Origin: Granulicella sp.
GTDB lineage: Bacteria > Acidobacteriota > Terriglobia > Terriglobales > Acidobacteriaceae
NCBI GenBank assembly: GCA_003133205.1
Contig: PKWK01000245.1
Span: forward strand, 7,896-31,695
DNA: 23,800 nucleotides
Direction of reading: 5' to 3'
Positions 1 to 5,871 of this stretch are shown piece by piece. The notes beneath the pieces were generated by a model, which made no database searches, had not been told where the DNA came from, and saw only the letters and a list, made by a program, of their open reading frames with translations. The position numbers and the translations under genes were made by a program. Every line of letters starts with the position of its first letter. Position 1 is the first letter of the stretch.

Positions 1-15
1 TGAGAGAGTGTGATT

Positions 16-657
16 ATGTCTGAACAGAACAAGCCCTTCGTCGTTACCGATCGCCGCAAGTTTACGCTCGACGGAACCCCCCGCCCCGACGCCGATCCAT
101 CGCCGGAACCCGAGCCACGCTACGTCCCCCCCGCCCCACCCGCGGCCGAGCCACCGCTCGAATTCAAGTCCTCCCAGGCCGCTCCGCCCGAAGCCGCCGA
201 ACCTCAGTCCCCCTCCGACGTCGAACTCCCGCCCCCGCCGACCGCCGTCGAGATGGAGCAGGCAAACGCCGCTTACCAGCAAACCTCGGAGCGCCTCGAC
301 ACCGCCGTCCGCGCCGCCAACCCCGGAATGGACCAGCCGCCCACAATGACCTTCGAGCAAATCATCCAGTCCATTTACATGACCACGATCCTGCAACTCG
401 GCGGCACCACCCAGCAGGGCCAGCAGCCCAAAATCGACCTCATGGGCGCCCGCCAGAGCATCGACATGCTCGCCATCCTCTCCGAAAAAACCAAGGGCAA
501 CCTCACCCCAGCCGAAGCCCAGATGATGGACAACGCCCTCTTCGAGGTCCGCATGGGCTTCCTCGAAGTCACCCAGGCCCTCGCCCGCTCCGCCGCCAAC
601 CGCCAACCACCCCCACCCGGAGGCACCGCCCCCGGCCGCCCCAGCATCGTCCGCTAG
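16..657 (+). CDS. DUF1844 domain protein
   Basis: This 213-residue protein has two parts. Residues 1 to about 100 are rich in Pro, Ala and Glu and look disordered. Residues about 105-180 match the DUF1844 family, including the stretch MTFEQIIQSIYMTTILQLGG followed by an amphipathic helical part (DMLAILSEKTKGNLTPAE). The tail is Pro/Gly-rich. DUF1844 is small, of unknown function, and frequent in Acidobacteriota and Deltaproteobacteria. No signal peptide, membrane segment or catalytic motif is visible, so a cytoplasmic location is inferred. A GTG six bases upstream is also in frame, but the ATG at 16 is preferred because a GAGAG purine run lies about 8 bases before it. The MBL hydrolase and ribF follow on the same strand, so co-transcription is plausible. 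Codons end overwhelmingly in C. The upstream promoter lies outside the window. Confidence 0.85.
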   Translation: MSEQNKPFVVTDRRKFTLDGTPRPDADPSPEPEPRYVPPAPPAAEPPLEFKSSQAAPPEAAEPQSPSDVELPPPPTAVEMEQANAAYQQTSERLDTAVRAANPGMDQPPTMTFEQIIQSIYMTTILQLGGTTQQGQQPKIDLMGARQSIDMLAILSEKTKGNLTPAEAQMMDNALFEVRMGFLEVTQALARSAANRQPPPPGGTAPGRPSIVR

Positions 658-681
658 GATTTCGTCCACTCTTTATGAGTT

Positions 682-740
682 GTCATTCTGACCCTGAACG
701 AAGTGAAGGGGAAGAACCCCCGTATTTTGCCCGCGTCGCC
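682..740 (+). repeat. Dispersed GTCATTCTG-type intergenic repeat
   Basis: The segment begins GTCATTCTG and continues through a purine-rich part (AACGAAGTGAAGGGG) to CCCCGTATTTTG. It resembles a short repeat that I recall as common between genes of Acidobacteriota. A second member starting with the same nine bases lies at 2689. Read in the hydrolase frame it yields the low-complexity peptide SDPERSEGEEPP. The downstream boundary is approximate. Confidence 0.5.
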
Positions 741-773
741 AAAATATCCACGGCAGGAGAAGTACCTAGGCCA

Positions 774-1592
774 GTGCAAGCAACCCTCACATTTCTCGGC
801 AGCGGCACTTCGATGGGCGTCCCCACATTAGGATGCGCGTGCAAAGTGTGCGTCTCCGCCACACCTCCGGCTCCCAACCTCCCTCCGCCAGACCCACGCA
901 ACCGCCGCACCCGCCCCTCCGTCCTCATCTCCTGGGACGATCACAACGTCGTCATCGACACCGGCCCTGACTTCCACGCGCAGTCCATCCGCGAAGGCAT
1001 CCGCCGCCTCGACGCCGTCCTCTACACCCACGGCCACGCCGACCACGTCCTCGGCATGGACGACCTCCGCCCCCTCAGCTTTCACAACCCCAACACCCTG
1101 CCGCTCTACGCCGACGAGCCCACCGCCCAAGCCATCGAGCGCATCTTCGACTACACCTTCCGCACGCATGATCGCTACTCCACCAGCGCTCGCGTCACGC
1201 TCAACCGCCTGCCATCCGCGCCCGGCGCAGAGGTAGCCCTCTTCGGCGCGCGCTTCCAACGCATCCCCGTCACGCACGGCCGCGATACCATCACCGGCTA
1301 CCGCTTCGGCTCCGCCGCCTACCTCACCGACCTCAACGACATCCCCGCAGAAAGCATCCCGCTACTCGCCGGCCTCGATGTCCTCATCCTCGACGCCCTC
1401 CGCCGCGAGCCTCACCCCACGCACTCCACGCTGGATAACTCCATCGCCCTCGTCGAGCAGCTCAAGCCCCGCCGCGCCTTCTTCACCCACATGTCCCACG
1501 ACCTCGACCACGCCGCCACCGACGCCATCCTCCCACCCCACATCCGCCTCGCCTACGACGGCCTAAAAGTCACCTTCGACATATCCCCTTAG
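774..1592 (+). CDS. MBL-fold metal-dependent hydrolase (PhnP-like)
   Basis: This is a metallo-beta-lactamase-fold hydrolase of the PhnP/RNase Z-like branch, probably a phosphodiesterase with two active-site metals. The N-terminal strand TLTFLGSGTSMGVPTLGCAC is typical of the PhnP-like group and is followed by a short Cys-containing segment. The metal site THGHADHVLGMDD (HxHxDH at about residues 86-91) is intact. Further metal ligands lie in VTHG, YLTDLND and FTHMSHDLDH. The substrate cannot be deduced. The open frame reaches back to an ATG at 675, but the 33 extra residues are encoded by a dispersed intergenic repeat and do not belong to the family. The GTG at 774 places the family's first beta strand directly at the N terminus. 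An AGGAG lies at 755-759, rather far upstream, so the start remains uncertain. ribF begins 37 bases downstream. Confidence 0.85.
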   Translation: MQATLTFLGSGTSMGVPTLGCACKVCVSATPPAPNLPPPDPRNRRTRPSVLISWDDHNVVIDTGPDFHAQSIREGIRRLDAVLYTHGHADHVLGMDDLRPLSFHNPNTLPLYADEPTAQAIERIFDYTFRTHDRYSTSARVTLNRLPSAPGAEVALFGARFQRIPVTHGRDTITGYRFGSAAYLTDLNDIPAESIPLLAGLDVLILDALRREPHPTHSTLDNSIALVEQLKPRRAFFTHMSHDLDHAATDAILPPHIRLAYDGLKVTFDISP

Positions 1593-1599
1593 CCCTTGT

Positions 1600-1627
1600 C
1601 ACTTACCACTTACCACTAACCACTGTC
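1600..1627 (+). repeat. Heptamer tandem array 1 (CACTTAC type)
   Basis: Four consecutive 7-base units fill nearly the whole gap between the hydrolase stop and the ribF start: CACTTAC twice, then CACTAAC, then CACTGTC. The array ends two bases before the ribF ATG, so no Shine-Dalgarno sequence can be recognised there. The units resemble the heptanucleotide STRR repeats described in filamentous cyanobacteria. Confidence 0.75.
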
Positions 1628-1629
1628 TT

Positions 1630-2592
1630 ATGCGCATCTACCACCAACTCGCCGAACTCCCCGCCCCAGCCGCCCCAGTAGTCGCCACCATCGGCAACTT
1701 CGACGGCGTGCATCTCGGCCACCAGGGCGTCATCGCCGAAGTCATCGAACGCGCGCACTGCCTCGGCGGCCAATCCCTCGCCATCACCTTCGACCCTCAC
1801 CCCGCCCGTATCCTCCGCCCCGCGCATCCGCAGCCCCTCATCACCCCACTCGTCCGCAAGCTCGAACTCCTCGACGCCACCGGCATCGACGCCTGCCTCG
1901 TACTCCCCTTCACCAACGAGCTCCGCCACATGCACCCCCGCGACTTTGCCACCAGCGTCCTCGTAAACGCCGTCCACGCCACCGAAGTCCACGAAGGCGA
2001 AAACTTCCGCTTTGGCTATCACGCCGAGGCCGGCATCGACGGCCTCGAAGCGCTCGGCCGCGAACTCGGCTTCGGCGTGATCGTCTACGCTCCCCGCTCT
2101 GTCCGCGGCGCCGCCGTCTCCTCCAGCCGCGTCCGCAAGCTAATCGCACACGGCGACGTCAGCCATGCCCGCGCCCTGCTCGGCCGCCCCTTCTCCATCG
2201 ACAGCACGCCCGCACCTGGACGCGGATACGGCGCCCGCTACACAGTCCCCACCATCAACCTCGCACCCTACCCCGAACTTCTCCCCGCCCACGGCGTCTA
2301 CATCACCACCCTCGCCATCGGCGCCAGTGAGCAAGCCGAAACGTTCGAAGCCGTCACCAACGTCGGCAACCGCCCCACCTTCGGCGGGGACTCCTTCGCC
2401 GTCGAATCCCACCTGCTCAACTTCCACCCCATCGAGCTAGCCGAGCACACGCCCCTCCGCCTCACCTTCCTCCGCCGCCTCCGCGCCGAACTCCCCTTCC
2501 CCACCACCGAAGCCCTCCGCGACCAGATCGCCCGCGACGTCACCCACGCCCGCCGCTACTTCACCCTCTGCCACCTGATCGCCGATCGCTGA
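1630..2592 (+). CDS. ribF: Bifunctional riboflavin kinase / FMN adenylyltransferase
   Basis: RibF converts riboflavin to FMN and then FMN to FAD in the cytoplasm. The N-terminal adenylyltransferase (nucleotidyltransferase fold) shows TIGNFDGVHLGHQ at residues 20-32, with the HxGH-type motif, then ITFDPHPARIL at 52-62 and VSSSRVRKLI at 163-172. The C-terminal flavokinase domain (about 185-310) carries PTIN at 207-210, equivalent to the usual PTAN, then GVYI at 222-225, VTNVGNRPTFGG, and the Glu-bearing AVESHLLNF. The 320-residue length is normal for the family. The ATG at 1630 gives the expected N terminus, but it directly follows a heptamer array with no recognisable ribosome binding site, which suggests weak or coupled translation. 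A second heptamer array begins at the stop codon. Codon use is extremely C-ending, as in its two upstream neighbours. Confidence 0.96.
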   Translation: MRIYHQLAELPAPAAPVVATIGNFDGVHLGHQGVIAEVIERAHCLGGQSLAITFDPHPARILRPAHPQPLITPLVRKLELLDATGIDACLVLPFTNELRHMHPRDFATSVLVNAVHATEVHEGENFRFGYHAEAGIDGLEALGRELGFGVIVYAPRSVRGAAVSSSRVRKLIAHGDVSHARALLGRPFSIDSTPAPGRGYGARYTVPTINLAPYPELLPAHGVYITTLAIGASEQAETFEAVTNVGNRPTFGGDSFAVESHLLNFHPIELAEHTPLRLTFLRRLRAELPFPTTEALRDQIARDVTHARRYFTLCHLIADR

Positions 2593-2637
2593 CAGCCGAC
2601 CGCTCATACCTCAAACCTCATACCTCACAGCTCAACT
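2589..2637 (+). repeat. Heptamer tandem array 2 (CTCATAC type)
   Basis: A run of 7-base units starts in phase over the ribF stop codon. After two degenerate units (CTGACAG, CCGACCG), five clear ones follow: CTCATAC, CTCAAAC, CTCATAC, CTCACAG and CTCAACT. The period is exactly seven, while the unit sequence differs from array 1 by a C-T-C rather than C-A-C-T core. Confidence 0.65.
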
Positions 2638-2688
2638 CGACAACAAACATTAACCGACTGCCCCGACCAACTCTCCCCTCCCCACATC

Positions 2689-2740
2689 GTCATTCTGGCG
2701 AAAGCCAGAATCTCCTTATTTGTTCCGGCATGGGCCTATC
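2689..2740 (+). repeat. Dispersed GTCATTCTG-type repeat with GNRA hairpin
   Basis: This second member of the GTCATTCTG repeat forms a perfect 8-base stem, ATTCTGGC at 2692-2699 with GCCAGAAT at 2704-2711, closed by a GAAA tetraloop. It continues TCTCCTTATTTG, comparable to the CCCGTATTTTG of the copy at 682. No U-tract follows, so it is not a typical terminator. The right boundary is approximate. Confidence 0.55.
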
Positions 2741-2765
2741 TTCGCTGACCAGCCCTAGGTCCGGT

Positions 2766-2868
2766 ACCGCCAACCAACCCAAGGGCCGAAGGCCCGCCCC
2801 ATCCTAGCCCAGGGCAACGCCCTGGGTCAGGGACCGCCAACCAACCCGAGCGCTGAAGGCGCGATCTA
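2766..2868 (+). repeat. Mosaic repeat: two ACCGCCAACCAACCC arms around a hairpin
   Basis: The 15-base sequence ACCGCCAACCAACCC occurs at 2766-2780 and again at 2833-2847. Each copy is followed by a small GC-rich hairpin of different sequence: GGGCC-GAA-GGCCC at 2783-2795 and GCGC-TGAAG-GCGC at 2850-2862. Between them lies a perfect 8-base stem, CCCAGGGC (2808-2815) with GCCCTGGG (2819-2826), and a 3-base loop. Similar modules ('agggc..gaaggccc', 'cccagggcaacgccctggg') are, from memory, frequent between genes in Acidobacteriota and Planctomycetes. None has a U-tract. Confidence 0.6.
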
Positions 2869-2971
2869 TCCCATCCAACGGGGCACTCCACATCTCACCT
2901 CCAACCTTGTCAACCCCCTCCGCTCACAACAAAGAATATTTCGTCGTAGCAAGTCGTTCCACAACAACAAT

Positions 2972-2999
2972 TTGCACCTTTTCCACCCGGCAATAATAG
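2972..2999 (+). promoter_or_regulatory. Candidate sigma-70-type promoter for a small RNA
   Basis: TTGCAC (2972-2977) and TAATAG (2994-2999) are separated by 16 bases in an A/T-richer stretch. Transcription would start near 3006 and reach the hairpin at 3056-3079. The match is moderate and was found by eye. Confidence 0.3.
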
Positions 3000-3005
3000 T
3001 TGGCA

Positions 3006-3079
3006 TAGTAGTTATGGTCGCTCAGGTATCATTAAGGTAGTAATCAAATAAAAAGGCTCAGCCCCGCGGCTGAGCTTTT
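3006..3079 (+). ncRNA. Candidate intergenic small RNA (about 74 nt)
   Basis: A promoter-like pair upstream and a strong hairpin with T-run at the 3' end bound a possible transcript of about 74 nt with no neighbouring gene in the same direction. It contains a minimal frame of eight codons starting at the ATG at 3014 and ending with TAG, probably chance. I recognise no known RNA family. Alternatively the hairpin serves only the minus-strand PBP gene and no plus-strand transcript exists. Confidence 0.25.
3051..3079. terminator. Bidirectional intrinsic terminator
   Basis: A perfect 8-base stem, GCTCAGCC (3056-3063) with GGCTGAGC (3068-3075), has a CCGC loop. TTTT follows on the plus strand and a run of T (complement of AAAAA at 3050-3054) follows on the minus strand, so it can terminate both directions. 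It lies between convergent genes: about 460 bases after ribF and about 280 bases past the PBP stop. Confidence 0.75.
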
Positions 3080-3355
3080 CGCATTTTAACCATGGTCTAG
3101 AACAAACACAGGACCGGTCCGGACCTAACACCTTTAGAAGTGAATACTTTAGGACTTAAGTACGGGGGTAGGGGGTACTCCCATATAGAAACGTCTTTCA
3201 CGTACGAGGAACCCGCCGGACCACTCCGTAGCCGCTAAACAACCCAGAATCAAATAGTTGACTATAACCAGCATAGAATCAAACATTTGCAAGGAGCAAT
3301 TTTAGCAAGTGACTGCGAACAAGCAACTTAGCGCCAACCCCCCGGGAATGCCCCT

Positions 3356-5779
3356 TTACGGCGGCGTTCCACCCGATGGCTGCGGGGTCGCGGCACCACC
3401 CGCAGGAGCGCTCGGCCCCGCCTTCGGTGCCGCATCGTCCTCCGGCATCGCATCCGGTTCCGTCTCCTCCGGAGCCTTCGGAATCTCCTTCACCACCGGC
3501 GAGTCCGGCGGCGGCGTCAGCGGTACCTCAAGCTCCTTCTTCGGAGCATTCCCCTCCGGGAACGCCTCATCCGGCTTGTTCGCGATCGCTGCGCGCATGA
3601 AGTCCATCCACATCGGCAGCGCCGCCCTCGCGCCGGTCTCTTTATTGCCCAGCGTCTGGCGATCGTCGAAACCGATCCACGTCCCGCACGTCACCGAAGG
3701 AGAGAATCCGATGAACCACGCATCCGTAAAGTCGTTGGTCGTCCCGGTCTTGCCGCCCAGCGGATGCTTCAGTTGCGCTGCCGCCGCGCCCGTGCCCATC
3801 CGCGTCACCGCCTGCAGAAACTGCATCATCGTCCGCGCCGTCCCCACCGAAATCACCTCATTCACCTGGGCTGGCGGCTCGTCCAGCGGCAGTCCATCCG
3901 CCTGCGTCACCTTGCGAATGTAGTGCGGCTCAATGCGTATCCCGTCGTTCGGAAACACGCTGTAAGACTGCACCTGTTCATACAGCGAAAGATCAGCCGC
4001 GCCGATCGCAATCGGCAGATAGGCAGGAATATTGCTCACGACTCCAAACCGATGCGCCGTCTCGATCACCTTGCGAATGCCCACGTGATCGGCCAGCTTC
4101 AGCGCGGGAATGTTCCGCGACTCGGCAAACGCGTTCAGCAGCGTTATCGCGCCTTTGTAGTCGCCCTCGTAGTTGTGCGGCGTATACGGCCCGTTCGGCG
4201 TGTAGAAGCTCACCGGCCCATCCACAATGATGTCCGTCGGCTTCGCTCCCGCCTCCACCGCGGTCGTATACACATACGGCTTGAACGACGAGCCCACCTC
4301 GCGCTCCGCCTGCGTAGCTCGGTTGAACTGCGACAGCGCGAAATCGCGCCCGCCTACCATCGCCAGCACCTCGCCGTTCGAGTTGTCCACCGCCATCATC
4401 GACGCCTGCACGCCCGAATCCTGCTGCAACTCCGCGTGCAGTATCCCGTCCGCGGAGCTGCCATCCAGCCGCACGTACACAACGTCGCCCGTCGTCAGGA
4501 AGCTGTCCGCCGCCGTGTGCTGCGTCCACTTCCAGTCCACCGGCGTCATCACCGCGCGCTGCGACGCGATCTTCACCATCACCCGCGCCGGCGAAACCTC
4601 CGTCACCAGCGCGTGATAGTACCCGCCCTTCTCGACCGACTGGCCCCAGTCGGGATGCTGATACTTCTCCAAATCGGTCCCGGCCGCTGCGACGTTGAAC
4701 AAATGCCCCTTCCATCCGTGGCGCCGCTCATACGCCGCAGTGCCGTCGAGAATCGCTTTGTTCGCCACCAACTGCAGATCGAGGTCGAGCGTCGTGTACA
4801 CCCGAAGACCCGCGCCATGCACCTCCTCCGCGCCGTACTCCTTCTCCAGTTGCCGCCGAACCTCTTCAACGAAGTAAGGAGCAACCGAGTTCGGCGGAGG
4901 CTCGATATTCAGCCCCAGCGGAGACGCCGCAGCCGCCTCTTCCTGCTCCTTGGTGATCTTCCCGTCCGCCAGCATCTCGCTGAGCACAAGATTGCGCCGC
5001 TTGAGCGCACGATCCGGATGATTGAGCGGCGAATAGTATTCCGCGCCCTTGGGCAACGCCGCCAGCAGCGCAGCCTCCGTCAGCGTCAAATCGCGCGCAT
5101 GTTTGCTGAAGTAATACTCCGACGCAGCCTCGAACCCGTATGTTCCGTGCCCCAAATAGATCTGGTTCGAATACATCTGGAAGATCTGGTCCTTGGTGAA
5201 CACCCGCTCAATCTGCATCGCGAGCAGGATCTCCTGGATCTTCCGCCCGTAGGTCTTCTCATTCGACAGAAACAGGTTTCGCGCCAACTGCATCGTCAGC
5301 GTCGACGAGCCCTGCGCCCGGCTGCGCGAGTGAAGATCGCGCCACGCCGCACCCACCGCGCGCATCAGGTTCACGCCCCAGTTCCTCTCGAATGTCTTGT
5401 CCTCAATCGAGATCAGCGCCTGCCGCAGTACCGGCGGAAACTGCGTGTACGGCAGCACCACCCGCCGTTCCAGCGCGAACGAGCCGATCTCTCGTCCATG
5501 AATATCCAACAGTTCCGTCGTCGTATTCGGACGATACCGCACCAAGTCGTCCATCTGCGGCAGGTCGATGGAATACACCAGCATCAACCCGCACATCACC
5601 CCAAACAGCGAGGACAACCCGAGCAAAACCAGAAACGTAGCCCGCACCGCGATACGCCGCGTCGGATATGAAGGGCCATGCAGCACATTGATCCCACCCA
5701 GGCGGCCAAAGATCCTCCGCCACCACGGCAGTTTTACCTGCTCCGGGGACTCTCGCTCATCGCTGAATAAACTCGGCAC
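3356..5779 (-). CDS. Class A penicillin-binding protein (PBP1A-like)
   Basis: This is a bifunctional peptidoglycan synthase, with a glycosyltransferase and a transpeptidase anchored in the inner membrane. Residues 1-45 are a cytoplasmic stretch and 46-70 one membrane segment. The GT51 domain shows the catalytic Glu in EDKTF (E126), QGSSTLTMQLARNLFLS (156-172), RKIQE (179-183) and YSNQIYLGHG (203-212). The transpeptidase domain has S497 in SSFK, the SRN triad at 554-556 and KTGT at 677-680, so all three active-site motifs are intact. The C-terminal 55 residues are a Pro/Ala/Glu-rich tail. The length of 807 is usual for PBP1A. The GTG at 5779 is the only in-frame start before an upstream stop, and GAAGGGG lies two bases before it. 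The S41 homologue is 92 bases upstream on the same strand, separated by a heptamer array. Confidence 0.95.
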   Translation of the reverse strand: MPSLFSDERESPEQVKLPWWRRIFGRLGGINVLHGPSYPTRRIAVRATFLVLLGLSSLFGVMCGLMLVYSIDLPQMDDLVRYRPNTTTELLDIHGREIGSFALERRVVLPYTQFPPVLRQALISIEDKTFERNWGVNLMRAVGAAWRDLHSRSRAQGSSTLTMQLARNLFLSNEKTYGRKIQEILLAMQIERVFTKDQIFQMYSNQIYLGHGTYGFEAASEYYFSKHARDLTLTEAALLAALPKGAEYYSPLNHPDRALKRRNLVLSEMLADGKITKEQEEAAAASPLGLNIEPPPNSVAPYFVEEVRRQLEKEYGAEEVHGAGLRVYTTLDLDLQLVANKAILDGTAAYERRHGWKGHLFNVAAAGTDLEKYQHPDWGQSVEKGGYYHALVTEVSPARVMVKIASQRAVMTPVDWKWTQHTAADSFLTTGDVVYVRLDGSSADGILHAELQQDSGVQASMMAVDNSNGEVLAMVGGRDFALSQFNRATQAEREVGSSFKPYVYTTAVEAGAKPTDIIVDGPVSFYTPNGPYTPHNYEGDYKGAITLLNAFAESRNIPALKLADHVGIRKVIETAHRFGVVSNIPAYLPIAIGAADLSLYEQVQSYSVFPNDGIRIEPHYIRKVTQADGLPLDEPPAQVNEVISVGTARTMMQFLQAVTRMGTGAAAAQLKHPLGGKTGTTNDFTDAWFIGFSPSVTCGTWIGFDDRQTLGNKETGARAALPMWMDFMRAAIANKPDEAFPEGNAPKKELEVPLTPPPDSPVVKEIPKAPEETEPDAMPEDDAAPKAGPSAPAGGAATPQPSGGTPP

Positions 5780-5842
5780 GGCCCCTTCACGATAGCATGG
5801 CGAACCATCGCCTCACTCTGTGAATCCCGCCGTCGCGTCGTC

Positions 5843-5870
5843 AACTGACCACTGACCACTTACCGCTGCT
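5843..5870 (+). repeat. Heptamer tandem array 3 (CACTGAC type)
   Basis: Four 7-base units, AACTGAC, CACTGAC, CACTTAC and the degenerate CGCTGCT, lie between the S41 stop (5872, minus strand) and the PBP start. The CACTTAC unit is shared exactly with array 1. As in the other two arrays the C-rich strand is the plus strand, although here the flanking genes are on the minus strand. Confidence 0.7.
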
Positions 5871-5871
5871 C

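Larger units (their letters stand above)
2593..3355. other. Non-coding convergent region, repeat-rich
   Basis: About 760 bases without a credible gene separate ribF (plus) from the penicillin-binding protein gene (minus). In order the region holds the end of heptamer array 2; a GTCATTCTG-type hairpin repeat (2689 on); a mosaic hairpin repeat (2766-2868); a promoter-like pair and terminator that could bound a small RNA (2972-3079); the perfect palindrome GGACCGGTCC at 3111-3120; a G-rich stretch with two GGGGGTA-like runs near 3164-3178; and two copies of AGAATCAAA at 3246 and 3275. The open frame entering from 3309 on the plus strand is antisense to the PBP gene and is not credited. Confidence 0.7.

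Noticed and set aside
1600..1627. Heptamer array as a CRISPR or minisatellite of spacer-repeat type
   Set aside because: Units are only seven bases, directly adjoining and without spacers, and no cas genes are present.
2808..2826. Perfect CCCAGGGC/GCCCTGGG hairpin as the ribF terminator
   Set aside because: No T-run follows on either strand, and it belongs to a repeat mosaic, so it was described as a repeat instead.
3309..3923. Plus-strand frame with an AAGGAG-like sequence before its GTG
   Set aside because: Most of it is antisense to the Pro/Ala-rich end of PBP1A; the Gly/Ser-rich translation is the mirror of that tail. The purine run is probably chance.
3764..5671. Long open frame of 635 codons on the plus strand
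   Set aside because: It is fully antisense to the penicillin-binding protein gene; its translation is Arg/His/Gln-rich with no domain, as expected for the complement of a GC-rich coding frame.
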